The notes under the pieces are model-generated. The model was not told the DNA's origin. It saw nothing but the letters and a program-made list of their open reading frames with translations, and searched no databases. From contig NC_019697.1 in the NCBI RefSeq assembly GCF_000317145.1, positions 806,001 through 870,000 on the forward strand: 64,000 bases of DNA. Direction: 5' to 3'. Position 1 is the first letter of the stretch. Every line of letters begins with the position of its first letter. Shown here piece by piece: positions 47,473 through 56,152 of this stretch. Made by a program: the position numbers and the translations under genes. The DNA is from Chamaesiphon minutus PCC 6605. GTDB lineage: Bacteria > Cyanobacteriota > Cyanobacteriia > Cyanobacteriales > Chamaesiphonaceae.

Positions 47473-49455
47473 CTACCAAAAATATCCGGTTTTAACTTGC
47501 GTGCGCTGTGCGCTGGGATCGTGCTCTAGGATATATTCGCGCGTAATTGCACCCTGTTCGCGTAATTTGGCTACCTCACTTTCGGCGACTTCGGTATCTG
47601 TAGATAATAAGATCACTTGCTCGCTGGCGGCTGGAAAATAGCGTTCGATTAGATTAGTGCGGTGCGAGGAATCTAGTCTCCCTAATGGAGTATCGATCGC
47701 GATCGGTAATTGGCGTCCTGAAACTCTAGCTAACCCCCATAATAAAGCGATCGCGAGCAGTTGTTTTTCGCCTGCGGAGAGTCGATGTTTGGGTAATAAT
47801 TTGCCATCGCGATCGTGAAGGGATAGGGTAAATGTGGTACTATCTATCGTCACGCGCCCGACGAGTTCAGATTTGTGCAGTAGATAGCGAAAACATTCGG
47901 TGACTTCGTTTTCGAGCTTGTTAATTTTTTTGAGAGTGAGTTTTTCTTTAAATACTTGTAATGTAGCTTTGACTTTAGCGATCGAATCGATAATATGACG
48001 ATCGTTTTTGAGTTGAATATTTTTCTCGGTATAATTTGCTAATTCTTGTTTGGTTTTAGTGACGATTCGATCGAGTTCTGCATAGCGACGATCGCTACTA
48101 ATTTTATCGGCTTTGAGTTGAACTACTAATTCGCGGGCGGTGGTTTCTTGAGCTTTGAGGCGGGTGTATTCTTCTGGCGATGCGGCTTCGGCAATTTGGC
48201 GATCGACAAAATCCAGTTCGATTTCGAGTTTTGTTAATTGAGTTTGTAGATTGCTAGCTTGATGAAGATCGCGATCGAGTTCGGAGGTGAGAATGCGATC
48301 TAACCGAGCCATTACTTCAAGATCTGCACCTAAATAAACCGAACTTTCTAATTCGACTTCTTTAACTAAGTTGTGGTTTTCATTGGCTAAAAAGGCGCGA
48401 ACATCGGCGATCTGGTTATCTAAAAGTTGCTGTCGATCGAGAAATTCCAGCAACCTTCGATCGCGATCCACTAATACTTCTAGTGCGGCTTTGCCTTGTT
48501 GATGGCGTAATTCGATCGCGCTTCGATCGCGAACTTCAGTTAATAAGGGTGCGATTAATCCCAATGGTAAATTACCTGCCGCTAGCTCGGCTAAATCATG
48601 CCGCAGGCGATCGATTTGAGTTTGAATAGCTTTCGATTCGAGAGCTAATTCTGTGCCTTGTGCGGCAATTTTGCCCCCTTCCAGGACAAATTTATCAAAT
48701 GCTTGTCGCTCTTGCTCGATCGCTACTACTAGTTTGGCATCGAGTCGCTCCAATTCTGACGTCAGCGTAGTTAATTCTAATTGCTGCTGCTCCAATCTCG
48801 ATTCGATTTCGTCGATCGCTTCTAATTGTTTGCTAGTCGCAATATCCCGCCGCTTTCTAGTTACCAATACATCCAAATCTGTCGCTAGTCGTTCGGCTAA
48901 TTCTAAACCCAGTAAAGACTGAATCGCATCGAATACGCCGACAGGTGGAGTTTCTTGCTCTGCTAATTCTTTGACTTGTTCGCCATCGAATAAAAATAGA
49001 TTAGAAATTCCTAACGGCAACAGATTTTCGATATATTCCTCCCAAGTATTCAGGAGCATTTTATCAGCCCAATCATTGACCAGTATTCCTAAAGTATCCT
49101 TACCATCCTTGGGATTGCGTTCCCAATATCTGACGATCCGAATCTCGCGCAACTCGCCCTCTTCAGCCACTTCAAAGGCTAATTCGACCCGCGTTTTTTC
49201 GCTTAATGGTGTTTGACGACTGACGCATTGGTCGAGGAAATCACTATAACTCAAATTTCCCCGCGTCGAACACTGGGCGCGCGCACCGTACAGAGCCAAC
49301 CGCAGGGCATCCATAATTGTCGTTTTGCCACCGCCATTCATCCCCCCAATCAAAATAATCGGACGGCTATCTGCGGACGAATCCGGTAATAAATTAATAG
49401 TGTTCTTACCTAGATAAGATCCAAAGTTTTCTAGAACCAGTTCGCGGAAGAGCAT
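47473..49455 (-). CDS. dndD: DndD-type SMC-like ATPase, without other Dnd genes
   Basis: DndD is the RecF/SMC-like ATPase of the DNA phosphorothioation (Dnd) system, where it works with DndA/B/C/E in replacing a backbone oxygen by sulfur. The 660-residue protein has Walker A in LIGGMNGGGKTTIMDALRL (about residue 35) and the DndD-type N-terminal segment up to FLFDGEQVKELAE. Long coiled coils run from about 200 to 530. The C-terminal ABC signature LSAGEKQLLAIALLWGLA and Walker B PIAIDTPLGRLD are present. The end SAQRTQVKTGYFW is DndD-like. dndB, dndC and dndE are absent on both sides. It is codirectional with the HaeII-like genes, 34 bases upstream, so they may be cotranscribed. Confidence 0.85.
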   Translation of the reverse strand: MLFRELVLENFGSYLGKNTINLLPDSSADSRPIILIGGMNGGGKTTIMDALRLALYGARAQCSTRGNLSYSDFLDQCVSRQTPLSEKTRVELAFEVAEEGELREIRIVRYWERNPKDGKDTLGILVNDWADKMLLNTWEEYIENLLPLGISNLFLFDGEQVKELAEQETPPVGVFDAIQSLLGLELAERLATDLDVLVTRKRRDIATSKQLEAIDEIESRLEQQQLELTTLTSELERLDAKLVVAIEQERQAFDKFVLEGGKIAAQGTELALESKAIQTQIDRLRHDLAELAAGNLPLGLIAPLLTEVRDRSAIELRHQQGKAALEVLVDRDRRLLEFLDRQQLLDNQIADVRAFLANENHNLVKEVELESSVYLGADLEVMARLDRILTSELDRDLHQASNLQTQLTKLEIELDFVDRQIAEAASPEEYTRLKAQETTARELVVQLKADKISSDRRYAELDRIVTKTKQELANYTEKNIQLKNDRHIIDSIAKVKATLQVFKEKLTLKKINKLENEVTECFRYLLHKSELVGRVTIDSTTFTLSLHDRDGKLLPKHRLSAGEKQLLAIALLWGLARVSGRQLPIAIDTPLGRLDSSHRTNLIERYFPAASEQVILLSTDTEVAESEVAKLREQGAITREYILEHDPSAQRTQVKTGYFW

Positions 49456-49460
49456 GAGAT

Positions 49461-49500
49461 GGGGAGGGGGAGACAGGGGGACGGGGGAGGGGAGACGGGG
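49461..49500. repeat. G-rich tract (six G runs) upstream of dndD
   Basis: The plus strand carries six runs of four to five G within 40 bases, immediately before the dndD start codon on the minus strand. It could form a G-quadruplex and leaves dndD without a Shine-Dalgarno sequence. It resembles the C-rich CTCCCCGT-type repeats at 36892 and 56724. Confidence 0.55.
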
Positions 49501-49564
49501 AGAATAGAACCCATTTAAGATCTCTACGGTTGGTGTTCAAAGTACGTCATTCTATCGTTTTTTG

Positions 49565-49652
49565 GATCTGTAGGGGTGGGTTTATGCAATTTGATGCCGA
49601 TGTTACTGTTCAATATCGGACAAAACCCACCCTCCACCACCAGGCTCTAAAA
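49565..49652. repeat. 88-bp inverted-repeat element, copy 2
   Basis: Close copy of the element at 13841, from GATCTGTAGGGGTGGGTTT to CTCTAAAAG, with base changes scattered along its length. It ends 16 bases before the stop codon of the alpha/beta hydrolase gene. Confidence 0.7.
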
Positions 49653-49667
49653 GATCCCAAATGAGTT

Positions 49668-50417
49668 CTATAGTAGATCGGCTAAATAAATGTCTTTCTC
49701 TAATAGACAAGCGTGACCGCTGTTGGGGAGGAGCTTGGTTTTGGACTTGGGTAATAGCTGCTCTAGGATTTGGACTTCTGGCACTGAGGGCAATAATCGA
49801 TCGAGTTCGCCAGCAATGAGGGAGACGGGGATATCGACGATGTTGGGTAATACGGAATGGACGTTAAACTGTCGGAGTAAATCTAGTCGCCAAGCTGCCG
49901 ACTGTGGCTGCACTGAGAGCATGGCATTGAGCAGGCACTGGCGGTCGGGCGCGGCGACGCGATCGGGGTCGATGAGGAAATTGACCAAAATCCTAGCAGA
50001 GAGGGGATAGAGGGCATCTGGGAGCAGTCTGGTTAAGGCACTGCCACTTGCCAACCAGGGCAACCGGACCAAGGAAGAAGCTGGATTGATCAGTATCAGT
50101 TCGCTGATTTTACTGGCAATTTGTCCGGCTGTTTGCATGGCGAAACACGCCCCAAACGACTCGCCACAGAAATACAACTCGCGGTCTTCGGTGAGTTCGG
50201 TTGCAATCAGATGTAAAGATCGATCGACCAATCCCGCCCAGTCGGTCAGATCGTTGCTAGCAATGGCCAAACAGCGAATATCAAACCTAGCGGCCAGAGT
50301 ATCTAGTTGTTTGTATAGTAACTTGCCTGTGCCATCCATCCCCGGAAAAAACACAAATAATGGCAGATGTGGCTGGGCGGGTCGCGGCTGAAAGAAACTA
50401 ATAGGATAAAGCTGCAT
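49668..50417 (-). CDS. Alpha/beta hydrolase, phytyl-ester-synthase-like esterase half
   Basis: The 249-residue hydrolase has the nucleophile elbow FCGESFGACFAMQ (Ser near residue 90), an oxyanion-side FFPGMDGTGKLLYKQL, AGELDRLLPS with the acidic residue, and NSGHACLLE with the catalytic His. It resembles the N-terminal esterase domain of plant phytyl ester synthases (PES1/PES2). The acyltransferase gene upstream, three bases away, resembles their C-terminal domain. The two would then act together in acyl transfer to phytol, plastoquinol or diacylglycerol in thylakoids. That joint role is inferred. Confidence 0.8.
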   Translation of the reverse strand: MQLYPISFFQPRPAQPHLPLFVFFPGMDGTGKLLYKQLDTLAARFDIRCLAIASNDLTDWAGLVDRSLHLIATELTEDRELYFCGESFGACFAMQTAGQIASKISELILINPASSLVRLPWLASGSALTRLLPDALYPLSARILVNFLIDPDRVAAPDRQCLLNAMLSVQPQSAAWRLDLLRQFNVHSVLPNIVDIPVSLIAGELDRLLPSVPEVQILEQLLPKSKTKLLPNSGHACLLEKDIYLADLL

Positions 50418-50420
50418 GGT

Positions 50421-51197
50421 TTATGCTGAGAGCAGGTCAGCAACTTGTCTTGATAAGGTGGCGGTGAGATCCTTTACTACTTTACCAGCTTGGCGACCGT
50501 GGTACTGTTGCTGGTAAGGCGCGATCGAGAACGGTTTGCCGATCCTAATCTCTGCTTGTTGGTACACTACGGCTGGATGCCAGCCATCTTTGCCAAATAG
50601 CGGCTCGGTGGGATCTAATTGATGCAGGATGCTCAATGGTATGGCTGGCCATTGCATCTCTGCTTGGGATAAGATGCCAACGGGTAAGATCTGGAGATCG
50701 GGGACAGTTGCTTGCAATGCCAGATGTGCGAACCCTCGATAGAAAGGACAGATGCCAGTAGGCTGCGGGGTGGCTAACATCGGAGCCGCACCTTCAGGGA
50801 AAATCCCGATCGTTTTACCTCGATCGAGTAGTTCGGTAGAATGGTGCAATAGTTCCGGATACCAGTCTTGATTTGTCAGCGGAAAACCGCCACAGCTTTG
50901 TAAAACTTCCCGCAAGACTGGGACATTGCCCATATAGCGATGACAGACAAAGTTGATCGGCGTATTGAGAAAACTGGTGAGAATAAAGGGATCTAGGAAA
51001 CTGCGGTGATTGGAGACAATCAATAATGGGCCAGATTGGGGCAGACGTTCGCGGTTGTAAACCTTTACATCCATCCCTAATAAGCCAATGACATCTCTAG
51101 CCATGGTGGTTACATAACCGTCGAATGGGGCGATCGACTCCAGTAAATTCATGAAGTTACCTGAAAGGATTTGGCTGGTATAGTTGAGTTGAGACAC
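50421..51197 (-). CDS. Lysophospholipid/diacylglycerol acyltransferase family protein (PlsC-like)
   Basis: The 258-residue protein is an LPLAT-fold acyltransferase. Block I is LLIVSNHRSFLDPFILTSF (HxxxxD catalytic pair), block II is CHRYMGNVPVLREVLQSCGG, and block III is KTIGIFPEGAAPML. It matches the DGAT/PES-type subgroup better than house-keeping PlsC. It is the first gene of a two-gene unit with the alpha/beta hydrolase. It may esterify phytol, plastoquinol or diacylglycerol; phosphatidate synthesis is the alternative. Start ATG is at 51197; another in frame (51152, MNLLESIAPFDG) is possible. Confidence 0.85.
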   Translation of the reverse strand: MSQLNYTSQILSGNFMNLLESIAPFDGYVTTMARDVIGLLGMDVKVYNRERLPQSGPLLIVSNHRSFLDPFILTSFLNTPINFVCHRYMGNVPVLREVLQSCGGFPLTNQDWYPELLHHSTELLDRGKTIGIFPEGAAPMLATPQPTGICPFYRGFAHLALQATVPDLQILPVGILSQAEMQWPAIPLSILHQLDPTEPLFGKDGWHPAVVYQQAEIRIGKPFSIAPYQQQYHGRQAGKVVKDLTATLSRQVADLLSA

Positions 51198-51379
51198 AGT
51201 TGAGGGACTTACTTAGTAGCCACACTCCAACTCTGCACTCAATCGAGTAAACTTAATAATTTCTTTATACTCTCAAGTTTAACTCGATTTTTTCGATCGG
51301 GGAAGCTGGAATCTCACCACCGATGGCAAAAGTTGCCCAATGGCAAGATCTAGCGTAACAATAAATAGATGAGTGGTAA

Positions 51380-51541
51380 ATGTTCCAATTGGTATATATC
51401 CCGAGGATTTTAGTCGGGTTGCGCTTGACGATCGCCCCCTTCCTGCTACTAGATGCGATCGATCGACATGTCGGCATCTGGTTTATGGTTGCCGACATTA
51501 TTGCCGTATTATCGGACATTCAGGCTATGCCAACGGGCTAA
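51380..51541 (+). pseudogene. Truncated CDP-alcohol phosphatidyltransferase
   Basis: A 53-codon frame begins MFQLVYIPRILVGLRLTIAP and continues FLLLDAIDRHVGIWF, then VADIIAVLSDI before ending AMPTG and TAA. It resembles the first membrane helix and start of the second in a CDP-alcohol phosphatidyltransferase. The catalytic DG...AR...D motif would follow directly after LSDI. Instead the sequence runs into a dispersed repeat (GGCTATGCCAACGGGCTAA, then 51535-51580), and no later part of the gene is found downstream. It is probably a remnant truncated by a repeat insertion or deletion. Confidence 0.6.
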
Positions 51542-51580
51542 TAGCGAAAGTTCACTGAAGTGAGCTAAGAGATTTTTATG
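51532..51580. repeat. Dispersed repeat, copy 1 (GGGCTAATAGC type)
   Basis: GGGCTAATAGCGAAAGTTCA followed by CTGAAGTGAGCTAAGAGATT. A near-identical copy is at 53965-54007. It contains an internal dyad (GTTCACTGAAGTGA). This copy truncates the phosphatidyltransferase remnant. From 51581 to 51876 the gap holds no gene I can support. Confidence 0.65.
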
Positions 51581-51876
51581 CTGGTGGATGAAACCACCCT
51601 GCTACAAGTTATCTGTAGGGGTGCCCCTTGTAAGTACCCTCGGGTCGCCGCAGTAATAGTATCTATGCACTGGTGTAAGATGTGAGATAATGCCTATCCC
51701 GATCGCTGTAATCTGCGATACACTTTAGGCATATAGCAATCCGATTCGATTTCCTCACAGTAGTGTTAATCTGTAGGGTTGATGCCTTTATGCCCGCCTT
51801 CCGGGTACGAAGCTTTTCAGTTAGGATCGCTATAGCAGAGCGATTCTGTGACAATCGAAAAAAGTATTGGCATCCG

Positions 51877-52773
51877 ATGATCAAAAGCCACAATCGGCAG
51901 CAGCGAACTAATTCGGCTCGAAAAGCTTTTAAAAAAGAAATTAGGGACTCGATCCGAGGAGCCTCCAGTGGTTTCTTGTTTGGGATTCCACTGTTATACA
52001 CGATGGAAGTTTGGTGGATTGGTTCTTATGCCGAACCTTTACAAATGCTGATTGCATTGGTTACTAATTTTGTCGTTGTCTTTTTGCTGATTCGGACAGA
52101 AGGGTTTCGCGGCACTGTCGATACTAAAATGCGCAATGCCTTGATGGATAGTATTGAAACTTTGGCAATTGGATTTGTCTGTACAGCCTTAACTTTGGTG
52201 CTATTACGAGAGATTAATCTAGCGACATCAATCAATGAAGCAGTTGGTAAAATTATTTTTGAAAGCGTTCCGTTTTCACTCGGCGTAGCTGTAGCAAATT
52301 CATTTTTAAGTGGCGATCGCAGCCAAAGCAGTAACGAACCAAAATCCTCATCTCCACAGTCTAAAAGCCCAGAAATTAACGCCACCTTTGCCGATGTGGG
52401 TGCAACTTCGATCGGTGCTTTGTTTATTGCATTTACGATCGCACCAACGGAAGAGGTACCGATGTTGGCGTCAGCAATGACCCCTCCTTGGTTAATAGCC
52501 ATAATCGCGGCTTCTTTACTAATTTCTTACGGGATTGTATTTGTGGCTGGTTTAACCAATCAAGATAAGCGTTACCAACAAGAAGGTCTATTTCATCGAC
52601 CGATTACGGAGACTTTAATAGCTTATCTTGTTTCATTAATGTCCGGGTTATTAATGCTGTGGTTTTTCCATCAACTCAGTCTTGAAGATCCGTGGACAGT
52701 CTGGTTGAGCCATGCGATCGTGTTGGGATTGCCAGCTACAATTGGTGGTGCAGCGGGACGGATAGTGGTATGA
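51877..52773 (+). CDS. TIGR02587-type (DUF2391) membrane protein
   Basis: The 298-residue membrane protein belongs to a cyanobacterial/proteobacterial family of unknown function (TIGR02587). It has about seven membrane helices (SGFLFGIPLLYTMEVWW, LIALVTNFVVVFLLI, and so on). The conserved APTEEVPMLASAMTPPWL segment lies near residue 225. The frame is open to 51763, but the ATG at 51877 (MIKSHNRQQRTNSARKAF) starts the conserved part. It overlaps the next gene by four bases (ATGA), the typical TIGR02587-TIGR02588 pair. Confidence 0.88.
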   Translation: MIKSHNRQQRTNSARKAFKKEIRDSIRGASSGFLFGIPLLYTMEVWWIGSYAEPLQMLIALVTNFVVVFLLIRTEGFRGTVDTKMRNALMDSIETLAIGFVCTALTLVLLREINLATSINEAVGKIIFESVPFSLGVAVANSFLSGDRSQSSNEPKSSSPQSKSPEINATFADVGATSIGALFIAFTIAPTEEVPMLASAMTPPWLIAIIAASLLISYGIVFVAGLTNQDKRYQQEGLFHRPITETLIAYLVSLMSGLLMLWFFHQLSLEDPWTVWLSHAIVLGLPATIGGAAGRIVV

Positions 52774-53168
52774 GTCAACCCGAACAAAAACAACAGCGAT
52801 CTGTGGCTGAGTGGGTAACTTTTAGCATTGCATCGAGCATTGTAGCTGGAATTGTGGGACTGGTACTTTATAGTTGGGCAAAAGTCGGAAACGAACCCCC
52901 AGTTTTAGCGATCGAACAAAGCGGTAAGATCCGTCAAGCTGCGGGCAGTTTTTATGTACCTTTTACCCTCACCAATAAGGGGGGAGAAACTGCTGATGCA
53001 GTGCGCGTAACTGCCGAATTGCAAATTGGTGGAGAAGTCAAAGAAATGGGCGAACAGCAATTTGATTTCCTCGCTGGCGGAGAAGCTGAGGAAGGGGCAT
53101 TTTTGTTTAGCCGCAATCCCCAAAACGGTAAATTAATCTTGCGCATTACGGGTTATCGCAAACCTTAG
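52770..53168 (+). CDS. TIGR02588-type protein
   Basis: The 132-residue partner of the preceding membrane protein. It has one N-terminal membrane helix (WVTFSIASSIVAGIVGLVLY) and an extracytoplasmic beta-sandwich-like domain (FYVPFTLTNKGGETADAVRV) that ends ILRITGYRKP. The start ATG at 52770 overlaps the stop of the upstream gene, so translation is coupled. The function of the pair is unknown. Confidence 0.88.
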   Translation: MSQPEQKQQRSVAEWVTFSIASSIVAGIVGLVLYSWAKVGNEPPVLAIEQSGKIRQAAGSFYVPFTLTNKGGETADAVRVTAELQIGGEVKEMGEQQFDFLAGGEAEEGAFLFSRNPQNGKLILRITGYRKP

Positions 53169-53313
53169 CCACAGTAAAATAAATTCATCGCCATAATTTA
53201 GATGAATAAGATGAAGAGAAAGCCGATTTATTGCCCGTTCCTGAATTGGCGGCGTCGTTTCAATTGACTGTCGATCGACTCTTTAGCTGATTAGAGGATT
53301 AGGGCGATCGAAA

Positions 53314-53844
53314 TTATTCCGGCACAATGCGGCGGAATGTTAGACTGATTCGGCCATCCATGACATTAGCTCTTTTGATCGCATGACTCCAAAATTCTTG
53401 GGTTTTTTGACTCATATACATCAACGAACCATGGGGTAATAAATATTGCAATCGTTGTGAATAATCCGCTTTCGATCGAAATGAAAGTTTCCGTTCGGTA
53501 CCCAAGGAGATGATGATAATCTGGGTGCCATCTTCGAGATTGTCGATTTCATCGGAGTGAAAACCCATTTTATCACGACCATCTTGATAATAATTAATCA
53601 GACAACTATTCGGCTCGAATCCCAATGTTTGTTGTAATCGATCGCAAATCGGCGTGAGAATTGGATGCATCGGCGTGACATCGTAAGTCAATCCCGAATA
53701 ATTGTAAGGTAGCCCAAAACACGCAGTTTTGCGCGCGCTAATCCGCTCGTCCCACTCGATGCGATCGCGTAATTTGATATATAGTTCGGTAGCGGCTTGA
53801 GGCGAGAAATAGTCTGGGCAAATAGTAACTTCTGGTTCTATCAT
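53314..53844 (-). CDS. AlkB-like 2-oxoglutarate/Fe(II) dioxygenase
   Basis: This oxidative dealkylation enzyme probably repairs alkylated DNA or RNA bases. The 176-residue protein has the core NYYQDGRDKMGFHSDE with the HxD iron ligands. IIIISLGTERKLSFRSK and SLMYMSQKTQEFWSHAIKR follow with the distal His, and RISLTFRRIVPE carries the 2-oxoglutarate-binding arginine pattern. The frame is open to 53925, but the upstream residues overlap an intergenic repeat. The ATG at 53844 (MIEPEVTICPDYF) is preferred. Family and size fit the short bacterial/plant AlkB homologues. Confidence 0.9.
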   Translation of the reverse strand: MIEPEVTICPDYFSPQAATELYIKLRDRIEWDERISARKTACFGLPYNYSGLTYDVTPMHPILTPICDRLQQTLGFEPNSCLINYYQDGRDKMGFHSDEIDNLEDGTQIIIISLGTERKLSFRSKADYSQRLQYLLPHGSLMYMSQKTQEFWSHAIKRANVMDGRISLTFRRIVPE

Positions 53845-53949
53845 CGATCGTCGATATCTTAACTCCCTCCCCTTTATTTTATTAAGGAGCAGGGTGATTT
53901 CATACAAGAAAAGAAGAATGTCCACACCCTAGTGCTTCGTCTTCAACCG

Positions 53950-54010
53950 CCCTGAAATAAATTTCGGGCTAATAGCAAAAGTTCACTGAAGTGAACTAAT
54001 AGATTTTTCT
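53950..54010. repeat. Dispersed repeat, copy 2 (GGGCTAATAGC type)
   Basis: CCTGAAATAAATTTCGGGCT followed by AATAGCAAAAGTTCACTGAA and GTGAACTAATAGATTTTT. The core matches 51532-51580. The 5' part adds a CCCTGAAATAAATTTCGGG palindrome. Confidence 0.65.
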
Positions 54011-54148
54011 TTTGGTATATGAAACCTCCCTACCCTTTTATTTTATCAAGGAGGGCTGAGGAATAAATCCCCTCCTGGGAGGGGTGCCCATAGGGCGGGG
54101 TGGGTAGATCTCCGCAGTAACTCTGCCACAACTTGCTTTGGTGCGTTA

Positions 54149-54245
54149 CGCTGTCTTGTCTTGCTAAACCGTCGGGGAACCCGACGTTGGCGAAGCCTCT
54201 CGGAACGAGAAACGCAAGCCGCTGACGCGATAACACACCCTACGA
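54149..54245. repeat. CAAGACA-family / GAGGCTACGCCAACG composite repeat
   Basis: It starts TGTCTTGTCTTGCTAAACCG, shared with the valS-proximal element at 808. It then has GTCGGGGAACCCGAC and CGTTGGCGAAGCCTCTCGG, so two repeat families are joined here. It lies just past the 3' end of cobQ. Together with the repeat at 53950 it fills the 430-base gap before the dioxygenase; no gene is seen. Confidence 0.6.
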
Positions 54246-54274
54246 GCTACGAGCGGTCGATTATTCACCGTAGA

Positions 54275-55753
54275 CTATTGTAATGGAGTTAAATCTAAAT
54301 ATTCACCGATCGAATCTGCCAATTTGTCGAAAATCTCCTCGCGTTGACTGGTATAGTCTGGGACATCGGTAGTAATCGGCGACAAATTACGACGCGATCG
54401 AATTTGGTTCAACCAGTTTCTCCGCCAGCTTCCATTATCAAAAATACCATGTAAATAAGTGCCCCAAAGCGTTTGGGGACGATCGACGATTCCGAGTGTC
54501 TCGTCTCCAAATAACTGCTCGTATTCGCCGCTATTAGCTCCTGCTGGGTGCCAGTGGGTAGTGCCTTGATGGATTTCGTATCCAGCGATCGACACGCCTA
54601 GAACGGGATAATTGGTGGTAGTGGTGCGTTGGCGGGTGGTTTTGGTATCGGTGATGGTGGTTTGGAGTGGGAAGAGATTCAAGCCGGGATATTCGCCAGG
54701 GATGCCTTCGATTCCGGTAAGATCGGCGATGGTAGTACCGAGCATTTGAAAACCGCCACAAATCCCCATAACGGTACCGCCACTGGCGAGGTAATTGGGG
54801 AGCGTTGCGGCGATGCCCGTTTGCTGGAGCCATTGCAGATCGGAGATCGTGGTTTTAGAGCCAGGTAAAATAATCGCATCGCAGTTATTTACTTCATCTT
54901 TGTTCGTAATATATTTAAGATTTACCGTCGGTTCGGCATCGAGCGGATCGAAATCGGTAAAGTTAGAAATGCGCGGAAATCTAACTACGCCAATAGTCAA
55001 ATCTGCATTCGGTTTTCGCGATCGCCTCTCCAACAAATCTAACGAATCTTCGGCTGGAAATACTTGGTCTAACATCGGAATCACACCGATAACGGGAATC
55101 CCCGTCCGGTCTTCTAGCCAAGTTATTCCCGATTCTAAAAGCGATCTCTGACCGCGAAATTTATTAATAACAAATCCTTTAATTAAAGCGCGTTCTTCCG
55201 GTTCTAATAACTCTAAAGTACCGACAATATGTGCAAACACGCCACCTCGATCGATATCAGCAACCAAGACAGTATTGGCTTGTAAATAGCTCGCCACCCG
55301 CATATTAGTTAAGTCGCGATGTTTGAGATTGATTTCTGCTGGACTGCCCGCACCTTCACAGACAATATAATCGAATTCTGTGGCTAATTTATCCAAACAA
55401 CTGGTTATCGCCGCCCAACCGCGATCGAAATAATCGCGATAATAATCCGCTGCCTGTACTCTCCCCACAGCGGCACCCATTAAAATCACTTGAGACGTCA
55501 TATCGCCCTGGGGTTTGAGCAAGATCGGATTCATCTCGACTCGCGGCTCGATTTTGGCTGCCCACGCCTGCACGGCTTGAGCGTGACCCATTTCTTTACC
55601 ATCGGCGGTAATATAGGCATTCAGAGCCATATTTTGCCCTTTAAAAGGGGTAACTTTCCAGTTTTGGCGGACGAGGAGGCGACAGATTGCGGCAGTAATT
55701 AGCGATTTTCCGGCGTGGGAGGTGGTACCCACAACCATGATGGATTTAGTCAT
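54275..55753 (-). CDS. cobQ: Cobyric acid synthase CobQ/CbiP
   Basis: CobQ amidates four carboxyl groups of adenosyl-cobyrinic a,c-diamide using glutamine and ATP in cobalamin synthesis. The 492-residue protein has the N-terminal ATP-binding segment MVVGTTSHAGKSLITAAICR. It contains EGAGSPAEINL, and DIDRGGVFAHIVGTL. The C-terminal class I amidotransferase domain has GICGGFQMLG (catalytic Cys) and YLHGIFDN (catalytic His). The frame continues to 55858, but the ATG at 55753 (MTKSIMVVG) starts the family N-terminus; the extension is encoded by GGGGATT heptamers. cbiT at 4.4 kb belongs to the same pathway. Confidence 0.95.
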   Translation of the reverse strand: MTKSIMVVGTTSHAGKSLITAAICRLLVRQNWKVTPFKGQNMALNAYITADGKEMGHAQAVQAWAAKIEPRVEMNPILLKPQGDMTSQVILMGAAVGRVQAADYYRDYFDRGWAAITSCLDKLATEFDYIVCEGAGSPAEINLKHRDLTNMRVASYLQANTVLVADIDRGGVFAHIVGTLELLEPEERALIKGFVINKFRGQRSLLESGITWLEDRTGIPVIGVIPMLDQVFPAEDSLDLLERRSRKPNADLTIGVVRFPRISNFTDFDPLDAEPTVNLKYITNKDEVNNCDAIILPGSKTTISDLQWLQQTGIAATLPNYLASGGTVMGICGGFQMLGTTIADLTGIEGIPGEYPGLNLFPLQTTITDTKTTRQRTTTTNYPVLGVSIAGYEIHQGTTHWHPAGANSGEYEQLFGDETLGIVDRPQTLWGTYLHGIFDNGSWRRNWLNQIRSRRNLSPITTDVPDYTSQREEIFDKLADSIGEYLDLTPLQ

Positions 55754-55926
55754 TGCGATTGGGGATTGGGGCTTGGGGATTGGGGATTTCGAGCGAATGG
55801 GAACGAATGAGAATGAAGATCGTTTAGTTATTGTATGCATAGATCGATCGCCAGCCAAATCGATCGCCTTCTACCGTGACCCCGGTTAAGATCGATCCCA
55901 GTACTTTTTCTCGTTTAATCCCAGAA
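55754..55926. repeat. GGGGATT heptamers and intergenic DNA upstream of cobQ
   Basis: About four GGGGATT/GGGGCTT heptamers (55759-55790) lie next to the cobQ start, followed by CGATCG-rich sequence. No gene is supported. Confidence 0.5.
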
Positions 55927-56003
55927 TTGATTAGTCCGCGTAGGCGGACTTTGCATCACTAGCGGCGACTTTAGTCGCTAGCAATTCTTAAATCAGAAGT
56001 ATT
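55927..56003. repeat. 77-bp dispersed repeat, copy 1
   Basis: It begins TTGATTAGTCCGCGTAGGCG and ends TTCTTAAATCAGAAGTATTG, and contains the hairpin GTCCGCGTAGGCGGAC and a second dyad (GCGACTTTAGTCGC). It is homologous over its whole length to 62421-62500. Confidence 0.7.
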
Positions 56004-56152
56004 GGCATCAATTCCACTCCAAATTTTTAGCGATCGGCTCATCGCATTGGCGACAACCAAGGCAGATTGTCAATCTAGAAACACCGACAAATATTTAACC
56101 CAAATTGGTACCCACAACCCAGCGATCGATTATCAATTATCAATTAATTTAC

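Noticed and set aside
51265-51519. 84-codon minus-strand frame
   Set aside because: It is antisense to the phosphatidyltransferase remnant, which has a recognisable N-terminus.
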